The notes beneath the pieces are model-generated. The model did no database searches and had not been told where the DNA came from. It saw only the letters and a list, made by a program, of their open reading frames with translations. Shown here in pieces: positions 32,167-40,479 of a stretch of 49,274 nt of DNA (position 1 is its first letter; each line of letters begins with the position of its first letter). This DNA comes from an uncultured archaeon (GTDB lineage: Archaea; Altiarchaeota; Altiarchaeia; IMC4; SCGC-AAA252-I15), in the NCBI GenBank assembly GCA_902384455.1, contig CABMCB010000053.1, forward strand, positions 1-49,274, read 5' to 3'. A program made the position numbers and the translations under genes.

Positions 32167-33506
32167 GGCGTCAGTCTCGTTCTGTCTCTGGGCCAAAGCA
32201 CCGTCTCGCGGATGTTCGGCACTCCCGTGAGCACTTGGGTTATTCTTTCGCTTCCTATGCTCCATCCGCCGTGCGGAGGCATACCGTACTTGAACGCCGA
32301 CAGGTAGAACTCGAAGTTCGCGGGGTTAAGGCCGCGCTTCTTAAGTGCTGCGACGAGTTGGTCGTGGTCGTGTATTCGCTGTGCTCCGCTGCATAGTTCC
32401 AGGTCGCCGAGCATCAAATCGAATGCGCCGCATCTTTCGGGGTCGTCGTCGTATGGGCGACTGTAGAATGCGCGGACTTTGGTGGGCCACGCCTTGATTA
32501 TGTATGGGCCTGTGAATTCGTCTTTCAAGAGGTGGCATGCTTCGCTTGAGAGGTCTTCGCCCCACGGCATCTTCATCCCTTTTTTATTTAGGATTTCGAG
32601 GCATTCGTCGTATGTGACGCGCGGCAGAGGAAGCTTTGGGACTTCTAGGTTTCTGTTGAGCGCCTTAAGTTCCTGGGGGCATTCCTCAACGACCTTCTTG
32701 ATTATGTGGTACGTTACGCCCTCCAATTCCTCCAACACGCCTTCTTCGTCGCGGATGAAGGCCTTCTCAATGTCCATTTGGTATATTTCGTTTAGGTGCT
32801 TTGTGGTGTTGTGGCTTTCGGCGCGGAAGACGGGAACTGTCATGAAGACTTTGTCGAATCCTCCCGCCAGAATCATCTGCTTGTACAACTGCGGGCTCTG
32901 ACAGAGGTACGCCTCCTTCTCGAAGTAAGTTAAAGCGAAAAGATTCGTGCCGCCTTCGCTTGCGGCCGCTATGATGCTTGGCGGGTTGATTTCAATGAAC
33001 TTCTTCTTCAGGAAAAACTCCCTGAAAGCCTCCTGCACCTTAGCGCGGATTCTAAACACCGCCATGACTTCAGGTTTTCTCACGTCCATGAAACGGTTGT
33101 TTATGCGCGTATCCAAATCCGCGTCAACCTTACCTGTGACGTCCAAAGGCAGAGGACTCTGCGCCGAAGCGATTACAGTAATCTTAGACGGAACCACCTC
33201 AACGCCGCCCGGCGCCTTAGCGTTCTTCACCACATTTCCGACCACAACCACTACGCTCTCGCGGCTAACTCCCTTAAGAGAATCAATAACGAGAGAATCC
33301 GCAACACCCTCCTTAGCAGTAACCTGAACGCGGCCTTCCCTGTCTCTTAGCACCAGGAATTTTAGTTTGCCTAGGTCGCGTATTTCATGCGCCCATCCTG
33401 CGAGTGTGATTGTCTGCCCGTCTAGGGCTTCTGTGACGGCTGAGGAGTAGTGCGTGCGGAGGCTGCTTGCGGGTTCGTGCGTTTCGCCGTGGTGCGTGTG
33501 GGCCAT
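32163..33506 (-). CDS. aspS: Aspartyl-tRNA synthetase (archaeal, probably non-discriminating)
   Basis: A 447-residue class IIb synthetase. The OB-fold anticodon domain opens with ITLAGWAHEIRDLGKLKFLV. The catalytic domain has motif 1 around FIEINPPSI, motif 2 VFRAESHNTTKHLNEIYQMD and motif 3 MPPHGGWSIGSERITQVL. His40 stands where discriminating archaeal enzymes have Trp; His there is linked to the type that also charges tRNA-Asn. The N-terminus has a short His-rich lead (MAHTHHGETH) that could bind metal. Codon choice switches sharply near 33340. Confidence 0.96.
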   Translation of the reverse strand: MAHTHHGETHEPASSLRTHYSSAVTEALDGQTITLAGWAHEIRDLGKLKFLVLRDREGRVQVTAKEGVADSLVIDSLKGVSRESVVVVVGNVVKNAKAPGGVEVVPSKITVIASAQSPLPLDVTGKVDADLDTRINNRFMDVRKPEVMAVFRIRAKVQEAFREFFLKKKFIEINPPSIIAAASEGGTNLFALTYFEKEAYLCQSPQLYKQMILAGGFDKVFMTVPVFRAESHNTTKHLNEIYQMDIEKAFIRDEEGVLEELEGVTYHIIKKVVEECPQELKALNRNLEVPKLPLPRVTYDECLEILNKKGMKMPWGEDLSSEACHLLKDEFTGPYIIKAWPTKVRAFYSRPYDDDPERCGAFDLMLGDLELCSGAQRIHDHDQLVAALKKRGLNPANFEFYLSAFKYGMPPHGGWSIGSERITQVLTGVPNIRETVLWPRDRTRLTP

Positions 33507-33520
33507 CGGATGGTGCGGGT

Positions 33521-33793
33521 TTATTTTGTGAGGAATATCTCTATTGAAGAGACTTTGACTGGTCCGTTTTCGCCTTCTACTTCTTCGGTGGTCAGGCGTA
33601 TGTCCTTGTAGGAGACGTCCGTCATGAATCGGTTTCGGACTATTTCTGCGACATCTACCGCGCAGCTTATGGAGCGTCCGCGGGCTTTGATTGTCACTTC
33701 GTTTTGGCCGTTGTTGAATTGCGTTACGACGGCTAGTACGTAGCTCATCGGCTTTTTCTTTCCTATGTAGACTGTGTTGTCGTTGGCTTCCAT
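33521..33793 (-). CDS. albA: Alba chromatin/RNA-binding protein
   Basis: A 90-residue Alba. It starts [20 protein letters not shown], with the Lys-rich loop that binds nucleic acid, followed by [20 protein letters not shown] and the C-terminal strand [10 protein letters not shown]. The frame stays open far upstream, but the ATG at 33791-33793 is right: AGTGAT lies five bases before it and the family starts there. Alba coats DNA and RNA as dimers and is controlled by lysine acetylation in some archaea. Confidence 0.95.
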   Translation of the reverse strand: MEANDNTVYIGKKKPMSYVLAVVTQFNNGQNEVTIKARGRSISCAVDVAEIVRNRFMTDVSYKDIRLTTEEVEGENGPVKVSSIEIFLTK

Positions 33794-33828
33794 TGGAATC
33801 ACTTTTTGTTTGATTGTTGTTGGTTGTT

Positions 33829-34431
33829 TTATTCTTTGATTGCGGGGGAAGGGGAAAACAGGTAGTATTTGCTTTCTCCTTTTATTTCCTCGATTATTTT
33901 TTCTGCTAGTATTGTTACTGGGTCTGGCGTGCTTTTGAGGCGTGCGCGCATGTCTTCGAAGCTTGTGAATGGGGTTATGTCTCTTTCTGTGAGTATTTCC
34001 TGGCGGTGTCTTTTGCCTATCTTCGGCAGTGTCTCCAGTTTGTGTAGGCGGGGGCTTATTATGCCGCATGTGTTGTAGAAGCCCACGAACCTTTGTTCGT
34101 CTTGCGTGATTATCTGCTGGAGCACTACTGGGAGTTCGCTTTTTGCGACTGACGTCAGCCAGTCGTGTTTTAGGCGGCGTTCTATGTGGTCTATCTTGTC
34201 TCTTGGTCCTTCGCCTACGTATACGCGTTCTCCGAGAGTCAGGTTTATGCCGGGTTTGGGCGATACTTCAAGTAGGGTGAAGTATTTTTCTCCTATGCCT
34301 TGGGCTATCGGCTTGCGTTTGTGCGACGGCAAGTCTGATTTGCCTTGGGAGAGGAAATCTAGAATACGAACGTAATCGTCTTTTTTTATGTCCACTACTG
34401 CACCCCACGTTGTTATTGTGTCTGATATCAC
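33829..34431 (-). CDS. DUF655 predicted RNA-binding protein
   Basis: A 200-residue protein of the archaeal DUF655/COG1491 family. Visible parts are [32 protein letters not shown], the beta-barrel segment [20 protein letters not shown] and a helix-hairpin-helix-like [19 protein letters not shown]. This family usually sits between rpoF and the rRNA dimethylase ksgA; here ksgA is absent and alba follows. A role in ribosome or RNA metabolism is presumed from context. It begins 6 nt after rpoF. Confidence 0.88.
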   Translation of the reverse strand: MISDTITTWGAVVDIKKDDYVRILDFLSQGKSDLPSHKRKPIAQGIGEKYFTLLEVSPKPGINLTLGERVYVGEGPRDKIDHIERRLKHDWLTSVAKSELPVVLQQIITQDEQRFVGFYNTCGIISPRLHKLETLPKIGKRHRQEILTERDITPFTSFEDMRARLKSTPDPVTILAEKIIEEIKGESKYYLFSPSPAIKE

Positions 34432-34436
34432 CTGAT

Positions 34437-34781
34437 TTAGCGGTATTTGGCCACCAATTCGGTGATTTGCTTTATGTCCTCTTCAGAGTACTTGAATCGC
34501 TCTTTGGCGAATATTGCCCTGACGTCATCGACGTCTGCGGGAAGTAGGTCGACGATTTTGACTATTGATTCCTGAGGAAGCGAAAGCGACAGTTCCTTGA
34601 GTTGCTTGCTTAAGTCTGCGGTGTCTTTCGCGGAAAGGCGGGCGAATTGAGTGGAGTGCTCAAGCGCGCGGCGCTGCTCGTACAACATTTCCTTGCTGTC
34701 TTGGCTGTATTCCTTCTCCTTTCTCTTGAGGATGCCTTTGACTTCCGCAAGGGGTACCGGACGTTCGTCTTGGACCTTCAT
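34437..34781 (-). CDS. rpoF: RNA polymerase subunit F (Rpb4 homologue)
   Basis: A 114-residue subunit that with RpoE forms the polymerase stalk. RPVPLAEVKGILKRKEKEYS opens it, and the C-terminal HRDC-like part LLPADVDDVRAIFAKERFKY with EEDIKQITELVAKY is diagnostic. The start overlaps the eL21 stop by 4 nt (ATGA, 34778-34781), the standard archaeal pairing. Confidence 0.95.
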   Translation of the reverse strand: MKVQDERPVPLAEVKGILKRKEKEYSQDSKEMLYEQRRALEHSTQFARLSAKDTADLSKQLKELSLSLPQESIVKIVDLLPADVDDVRAIFAKERFKYSEEDIKQITELVAKYR

Positions 34782-35068
34782 TTTTGCTGTTGTGGCTTAA
34801 GGTGTTCTGGGTTCACGAGCACAGTCTTCTGGCTGTTTCCGTCTCTTACGCTGATGTAGTATGCGCGGCCTTGTTTTCCGACGATTACGCCTGTTTTTCC
34901 TTGGAAGCGCTTGTGCGGGACTGACTGGTAGCGGGAGTCTATGACTATGGACACCGTCTCGGCTTCCTCGAACTGCTGGAGGTACCGGCTGATGCTTATT
35001 TTGCCCCTACTTTTGGGTTCCACATGGAAGTTGCGCGTTCGCCGTCTAGGTCCGTTGCTGCCTTTCAT
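34778..35068 (-). CDS. rpl21e: Large subunit ribosomal protein eL21
   Basis: A 96-residue eL21: MKGSNGPRRRTRNFHVEPKS, then ISISRYLQQFEEAETVSIVI and VPHKRFQGKTGVIVGKQGRA. It heads the eL21-rpoF-DUF655-alba-aspS gene run on the minus strand. A perfect 12-bp palindrome TAGAGTACTCTA lies in its leader at 35085-35096. Confidence 0.95.
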   Translation of the reverse strand: MKGSNGPRRRTRNFHVEPKSRGKISISRYLQQFEEAETVSIVIDSRYQSVPHKRFQGKTGVIVGKQGRAYYISVRDGNSQKTVLVNPEHLKPQQQK

Positions 35069-35255
35069 TGTTTTGATAGTGGATAGAGTACTCTACCCTA
35101 AAGGAAACTGAAGTAGTATTTAGGGCTGTGGAGATTAAAAAGGTTTAGGAAGCCGTTCTGCCGAATTAAGCGCGTTTAACCGCTATATTTCATGCGGCAT
35201 GAAAGGGCTTCACGGAGGTTTTTTACCTTAGAAGGAGTATCTACTTGTAGGGGAA
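35069..35255. promoter_or_regulatory. Divergent intergenic region with two palindromes
   Basis: This 187-nt gap is the longest in the window. Near eL21 lies TAGAGTACTCTA (35085-35096), extended by GG/CC on both sides with one mismatch. Near the plus-strand gene a TATA box TATATTT (35184-35190) overlaps a perfect 17-bp palindrome, TTTCATGCGGCATGAAA (35188-35204), just downstream of it. That placement suits a repressor that blocks transcription start. The plus-strand leader is then about 45 nt and ends with AGGGGA before the ATG. I see no gene. Confidence 0.5.
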
Positions 35256-36182
35256 ATGGGATTTAAGACTAAGGTTGCGGCGTTGCTTGCTGGCGGGACA
35301 GTCATGCTTGTCGTCGTCGCAGTCATCGCCCTGGTCGTTCTCGGAGGGGTTATCGCCGCCGCCTGGATGTACTTCGGGCATTCTTCGCCCACGCCCTCCA
35401 GCGGACCACCTTCCACATACAAGACTACTAAATCGTCTTCCACATTAGGAACGACTACGACAACTCTTCCGCAGGCCCAGAATGTTCCAACAACTACAAC
35501 TGAGCCAATACCTACCCAAACCACGACCACCGTTTCGCCTCCTCAGACTGTAGAGGCAACTACGACAACCGTCGCTTCTTCTGGCAGCCAGCAGCTTATG
35601 GCGTCTTGCGTGAACCAGTACGGAGTTTCCTCGGACACCGTCCTTTATTTGTACACCAGACACTGCTGCGACCCGACTGTCACCAACATGGTGAATGCGG
35701 TTGAAAGAAAGGGCTTTCCCTTCAAGCACATAGACACCGAAAACCCAAGCGACACCGACGCCGACATAATCGCCTGCTTCATCCAGAAAGGCAACAGCAT
35801 ATACGTGCCCCAATTCATATGCCCCGCAACGCAAGGAAGCTCCATCATGACCAACCCCGCCGGAATGCAGGCGGCCATTGAACGTTTCGCTGAAGACTGC
35901 GTAAAGCAGGCTCGAGGAGGAGCCGCAAACACAGACTCTGCTGTTTCCGGCGAAGTGAAATGCCGGAACAATTCTGACTGCGGGGTCCTTAAGACTTCTT
36001 ATATCTGCGTTAACGGCAACGTTTACTTGAAGAAGGAACTTCCTATATGCAGGAATCCTGGAACGCCTCAGTCGACATGCGTCACCAACATAGGGGGGAT
36101 GAACTCTGCGGTAGACACCTGCAATGATAAGGAGCGGTGCGTAGCCGGCCAGAGCACGTGCCAGCTGATTGACACTGAGTAA
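35256..36182 (+). CDS. Surface thioredoxin-fold protein on a Thr/Pro stalk
   Basis: A 308-residue protein in four parts: a membrane anchor (about 10-40), a Thr/Pro/Ser stalk (41-112), a thioredoxin-like domain (about 113-225) and a Cys-rich tail (about 230-308). The domain has VLYLYTRHCCDPTV, with Cys137-Cys138 where CxxC is expected, and a likely cis-Pro in YVPQFICPA. The tail has about nine Cys (VKCRNNSDCG, YICVNG, PICRN, TCVTN, TCNDKERC and STCQL). A vicinal CC instead of CxxC suggests altered redox behaviour or metal binding. It may work with the thiol proteins at 15399-16276. Its promoter carries a palindrome at 35188-35204. Confidence 0.75.
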   Translation: MGFKTKVAALLAGGTVMLVVVAVIALVVLGGVIAAAWMYFGHSSPTPSSGPPSTYKTTKSSSTLGTTTTTLPQAQNVPTTTTEPIPTQTTTTVSPPQTVEATTTTVASSGSQQLMASCVNQYGVSSDTVLYLYTRHCCDPTVTNMVNAVERKGFPFKHIDTENPSDTDADIIACFIQKGNSIYVPQFICPATQGSSIMTNPAGMQAAIERFAEDCVKQARGGAANTDSAVSGEVKCRNNSDCGVLKTSYICVNGNVYLKKELPICRNPGTPQSTCVTNIGGMNSAVDTCNDKERCVAGQSTCQLIDTE

Positions 36183-36186
36183 GTTT

Positions 36187-39100
36187 TTACCGGCTTTTTA
36201 TTGCCACGTGTATTTCTTCGCCTTGGAATTCCAGCGTCGACTCTCCTTTGACTTCTGCCGCGGCAAGTTCGTCTGCGCGGGTTTCTGTGAGGATTAGGCT
36301 CTTGTATTTTCTTAGCATGCCTTCGACGGATTTTGTGTCGGACAGCTTCACCGTTATCCTGTCAAGTTCCGCCAGGCCGTGCTTCTTCCTTAGTTCCTGT
36401 ATGTGTCGGATTACTTCTCGGGCTAATGCTTCGGTAAGTAGTTCCGGCGTGCGTTCTGTGTCCAGGTATACAACGCCTGAGCCGGAGGGTAGTGTGAAGT
36501 TTTCTGCGGCGTATTTTTCGGGGACGTTCACTCTTATTTCAGTGACCGTTTCTGGGGTGACCGTGAGTTCGCCGAGCGTCAGAGTCTTTCCCTCATCGAA
36601 TGCCTTCTTTATCTGCCTGCTTCCGGCGGTTATCGCCTTCGCTATTTCAGGCGCCTTCTTCCCGTACTTGGGGCCCAACACCTGGAAGTTCGGCACGGCA
36701 GTATAAGTCGTGCCTTCGACTTCCGGATGGTACTCCACCTTCTTGGAGTTCAGCTGCTCCTCAAGTATTCCCGAAAGCTCTTTAACCGCCTTCTGAACAC
36801 GCTCCCCGCCTGCGACAGTGACTGAAGCCACAGGATGACGAAGCTTAATCTGAGCCTTCTGCCTAAGGTGAGCGGAAGACTCGAATATCGCGCGCGCAAC
36901 CGCCATATTAGCTTCAAGCTCAACGTCGGACTCTTGAGGTTGAGGCCATGTTTCTAGGTGGACGCTTTCTTTGCCTGCGATGAGGTTTTGGTATAGGTGT
37001 TCTGATAGGAATGGTGCGAATGGCGCAAGTAGCACTGTTAGGCGGTGGAATGAGTGGCGCAGCGTCTCGTATGCGGCCTGTTTGCTTGGGTTGAGTTTGT
37101 CTGCTTCGTCTTCAAGCCATAGTCTGTCACGGATGAGTTTTATGTACCAGCGGGAGAGGTCTTCTATTACGTAGTTGTTTATGTGTCCGTATGCTATGTG
37201 GTAGTCGTTGTGGTCGAGTGCTTGTGTGACGTTTTGGACTAGTGTTTCTGTGGTTGAGATGAGCCATTTGTCTTCCGGCTTTAGGTTTGCGTAATTTATG
37301 TTTGCTGGGCGTTTTTCTTGCTTGTCTAGCACCATGTATCTTGTTGTGAATTCGTAGCAGTTCCACAGGGTTCTTAGGAACGGCAGGACGCTTTCGTTTA
37401 GGCTTTCTTTTCCGAATCGCCTTGCGTTCCATGGGGCTTGGCTTACCATTTGGAGGCGTACTGCGTCTGCGCCCACGTTGTTGAATAGTTCCCAGGGGTC
37501 GAGGATGTTTTGGTTGCTTTTGCTCATCTTCTCCCCTTTGTCGTCAAGGAGTAGTCCGCCTACGACGCAGCTTTTGTATGCGGGCTTGTTGAATAGGACT
37601 GTGCTTTCGGCAAGCAGTGTGTAGAACCATCCGCGCGTCTGGTCTGTTGCTTCGCTTATGAAGTCGTAGGGGAAGTGAGAGTTGAATTTCTCCTTGTTTT
37701 CGAATGGGTAGTGGAATTGCGCAAACGGCGCTGCTCCTGAGTCGTACCAGCAGTCTATGACGTAGTCTAGGCGCCCTTTTGTTCCTCCGCATTCGCATTT
37801 GAGTTTGACTTCGTCTATGTAGGGGCGGTGCAGGTCCAGGTCTTTATGAAGGGGCTTGACGGATTTTTCGTTGAGTTCCGCGCGGCTCCCTACGACGTCT
37901 TTCTTCTTGCATTTGCCGCACTGCCATACTGGAAGCGGAGTGCCCCAGAACCTGTTTCTGCTTAAGCTCCAGTCGCGGATGTTTTCAAGCCAGTTCCCGA
38001 ATCTGCCGTGCTTTATGTTTTCAGGGTACCAGCTGATTTTCTCGTTGTTTGCTAGCAAATCTTTTTTGGCTTTTTCCATGGCGATGAACCAGCTTTCCAT
38101 CGCATAGTACAAGAGCGGGCTTCCGCATCTCCAGCAGTAGGGGTATTCGTGCTCGTACGGGTAGTGGGCAACAAGCGCCGTCTGATCATCGAGTATTCTG
38201 ACTATTTCAGGGTCCGCATCCTTGGCGAATTTCCCTTCAAGTTCAGGTATTTCCGGGCCGAATGTTCCGTCTTCTCTTATGGGGTTTACGAGGGGTAGGT
38301 CGTTTTCTTTGCCTACGTTGTAGTCGTCTTCTCCGAAGGCTGGTGCTATGTGGACTATTCCTGTTCCTTCTTCTGTTGTTACGAAGTCTCCTTTTATGAT
38401 TCGCCATGCGGGTTTTTTGAGTTTGCTTCGGTAGTGGTTGAATATGGGGTGGTATGTTTGCCCCAGGAATTCCTTCCCTTTTTTGACTTCAAGCACGGGG
38501 TCGTCGGGGAATCTTTTTTCTGCTATCGCCTTGGCGAGAACAAACTTCTGGCCTTCATGGGCGATTATCGCGTAGTCGACGTCGGGGTGTACTGCGAGCG
38601 CGAGGTTAGACAGGAGCGTCCAGGGCGTGGTCGTCCAAGCGAGGAAGGAGTAGTCGTGGTCTGTCGCCCTAAGAGACACTATGACTGTTTCCTCCTTCAC
38701 CGTCTTGTATCCCAAAGCGACTTCATGGCTGGAAAGAGGCGTACCGCATCTTGCGCAGTAGGGGACGACGCGGTGGCCCTCATAGAGGAGGCCTTTATAG
38801 TATATTTCCTTTAGGCTCCACCATACGCTTTCTATGTAGTCGTTGTCCATGGTGACGTAGGGGTCGTCCATGTCCACCCAATACGCCATCCGTTCCGTCA
38901 GCTTGTTCCACGCCTCTATGTATGTGAAGACGCTTTCCCTGCATTCCTCAACGAACTTGTCCACGCCATACGCGAGAATGTCTTTCTTGCTTTTGAGGCC
39001 GAGCTTCTTTTCGATTTGGACTTCGACTGGTAGGCCGTGACAGTCCCATCCGGCTTTGCGGGGGACGGTCTTGCCTTTCATGTATTGGTGGCGGTTTACT

Positions 39101-39315
39101 AGGTCTTTGAATACGCGGACTTCTACGTGGTGTAGTGCTGGGGGTGCGTTTGCTGTTGGTGGTCCTTCTAGGAAGCTGAATGTTTCGCCGCGTTTTTCTG
39201 TGAGTGTTTTTGTTGGAACGCCTGTTTTGCGCCAGCTTTCGAGCACTGTTTCCTCTATTTTTACGGGCTCGTATGCGCCTGCTGGTTTTATTTCGCGTTC
39301 TTGTTTTGGGTGCAT
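36187..39315 (-). CDS. ileS: Isoleucyl-tRNA synthetase
   Basis: A 1042-residue class I synthetase. The HIGH-equivalent reads PPALHHVE (58-65); the preceding GPPTAN is normal, but Ala stands where IleRS usually has Gly. WDCHGLPVEVQIEKKLG, the editing-domain entry LAWTTTPWTLLSNLALAVHP, the motif DWSLSRNRFWGTPLPVW and KMSKS (596-600) identify it. A zinc ribbon is suggested by CGKCKK. A TTTTTTAATCC box at about 39339-39350 gives a leaderless start. Codon choice flips sharply near 36950, inside the gene. Confidence 0.97.
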   Translation of the reverse strand: MHPKQEREIKPAGAYEPVKIEETVLESWRKTGVPTKTLTEKRGETFSFLEGPPTANAPPALHHVEVRVFKDLVNRHQYMKGKTVPRKAGWDCHGLPVEVQIEKKLGLKSKKDILAYGVDKFVEECRESVFTYIEAWNKLTERMAYWVDMDDPYVTMDNDYIESVWWSLKEIYYKGLLYEGHRVVPYCARCGTPLSSHEVALGYKTVKEETVIVSLRATDHDYSFLAWTTTPWTLLSNLALAVHPDVDYAIIAHEGQKFVLAKAIAEKRFPDDPVLEVKKGKEFLGQTYHPIFNHYRSKLKKPAWRIIKGDFVTTEEGTGIVHIAPAFGEDDYNVGKENDLPLVNPIREDGTFGPEIPELEGKFAKDADPEIVRILDDQTALVAHYPYEHEYPYCWRCGSPLLYYAMESWFIAMEKAKKDLLANNEKISWYPENIKHGRFGNWLENIRDWSLSRNRFWGTPLPVWQCGKCKKKDVVGSRAELNEKSVKPLHKDLDLHRPYIDEVKLKCECGGTKGRLDYVIDCWYDSGAAPFAQFHYPFENKEKFNSHFPYDFISEATDQTRGWFYTLLAESTVLFNKPAYKSCVVGGLLLDDKGEKMSKSNQNILDPWELFNNVGADAVRLQMVSQAPWNARRFGKESLNESVLPFLRTLWNCYEFTTRYMVLDKQEKRPANINYANLKPEDKWLISTTETLVQNVTQALDHNDYHIAYGHINNYVIEDLSRWYIKLIRDRLWLEDEADKLNPSKQAAYETLRHSFHRLTVLLAPFAPFLSEHLYQNLIAGKESVHLETWPQPQESDVELEANMAVARAIFESSAHLRQKAQIKLRHPVASVTVAGGERVQKAVKELSGILEEQLNSKKVEYHPEVEGTTYTAVPNFQVLGPKYGKKAPEIAKAITAGSRQIKKAFDEGKTLTLGELTVTPETVTEIRVNVPEKYAAENFTLPSGSGVVYLDTERTPELLTEALAREVIRHIQELRKKHGLAELDRITVKLSDTKSVEGMLRKYKSLILTETRADELAAAEVKGESTLEFQGEEIHVAIKSR

Positions 39316-39402
39316 GGCTGGTTTAATAGTGTGGGTGGTGGATTAAAAAATGCCGCTGTTGCTTCATTGCTGCCGTCAAGCGGGTTGTCTTGTGTGAGTC
39401 GG

Positions 39403-40440
39403 TTAAATCCGCTTGTCTGAGTCGAGGATTTTCCGGTAGAGCACAAGCCACCAGGGGAATATGTTTCCCCAGTCGTGTGCTTCCGATTCTGCGCGGGCTT
39501 CAATTGATATTCTGGCCGCCTTTGAGTTGTCTGATATGATGCGGTCTACTGCGTCAGCGATTTCTTTTGGCTTTGCGGTTTGCGTGAGTATTCCGGTTAT
39601 GCCGTTTTTTATTGGTGCTTCTTTGTCCCATGCGTTTACTGCGATGACGATGGCGCCTGATGATTGCGCTTCAATGAAGCTTACGGGTCTGTTGTCGTAT
39701 TTGACTGCAGACAGGAGTATGTTGTGGTTGGCGTATAGTTCGTTTATTTTAGATGGGGAAACAGGCCCCGTGAATTCTACGTTCCCCAACAGGTTCAGCG
39801 ACGTCACCTTTTCTTTTAGGCGCTTGCTTTCAGGGCCGTCTCCCGCTATTGTAAGGCGGGTTGCGGGGTATTTTTGGCGCAGTATGTCTGTTGCTTCGAT
39901 TAGAACGTCGGTGTTGTAGTGTGGGTATAGGGGGCGCGCCGAAAGCATTTGAGGGACGGTAAAGTCTTTTTCTTTGTAGGGAAATTTTGATGTGAACAGG
40001 CCGTTGACTATCAGTTCCGGCTTGTATCCTTTTTCTTCGAACTGTTTTTTGACTGCCGGCGAAGGCGTTACTATTGCCGCCGCGCGGGATAGCATCATTT
40101 TTCCTCCGGCAACATTCATCAAGTCGTTGGCGTTTCCCCCGTGATAATGCAAGATGAATGGTTTATGTAATATTACGGCCGCAACCGCGGGAGGTAGCGA
40201 CCATAATGCCGCCTTCTTTGATGCCACGTGCAGGTGGACGATGTTTGACTTGGCGACAGTCAATAATGATTGTAGGGTGTAGTTCGGCGCGGAGAGCTTG
40301 CTTGTCGGATAACTTAATCGGACTGCTCTGAATCCGTTCCCTTCAAAAAGTTCTGCGAGCTCATTTGCCACTGTCGCCATGCCTCCGGTCACGGGAGGAA
40401 ACCAGCTTGCAGAACACACTATGGGGGAGGATTCCACCAT
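39403..40440 (-). CDS. GT4-family glycosyltransferase
   Basis: A 345-residue GT-B fold transferase. The N-domain has ASWFPPVTGGMATVANELAE and HLHVASKKAALWSLP; the C-domain has TRLTIAGDGPESKRLKE and the E-x7-E region SFIEAQSSGAIVIAVNAW. It would move a sugar from a nucleotide donor to a glycan. It is divergent from a second GT4 gene with only 39 nt between, so the two are likely co-expressed. The donor and acceptor cannot be read from sequence. Confidence 0.9.
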   Translation of the reverse strand: MVESSPIVCSASWFPPVTGGMATVANELAELFEGNGFRAVRLSYPTSKLSAPNYTLQSLLTVAKSNIVHLHVASKKAALWSLPPAVAAVILHKPFILHYHGGNANDLMNVAGGKMMLSRAAAIVTPSPAVKKQFEEKGYKPELIVNGLFTSKFPYKEKDFTVPQMLSARPLYPHYNTDVLIEATDILRQKYPATRLTIAGDGPESKRLKEKVTSLNLLGNVEFTGPVSPSKINELYANHNILLSAVKYDNRPVSFIEAQSSGAIVIAVNAWDKEAPIKNGITGILTQTAKPKEIADAVDRIISDNSKAARISIEARAESEAHDWGNIFPWWLVLYRKILDSDKRI

Positions 40441-40479
40441 GAGGGGTATTTATTCGACCCCCCTAAATAGGGGTGAGAC
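40441..40479. promoter_or_regulatory. Compact divergent promoter between two glycosyltransferases
   Basis: Only 39 nt separate the two start codons. TATTTATTC at 40447-40455 fits a TATA box for the plus gene, and CTATTTAG (40463-40470, minus) for the other; both would give leaderless mRNAs. CCCCTAAATAGGGG (40460-40473) is a near-perfect inverted repeat whose right arm overlaps the ribosome binding site GGGGTGAG (40470-40477). A longer transcript could therefore hide that site in a small hairpin. Confidence 0.45.
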
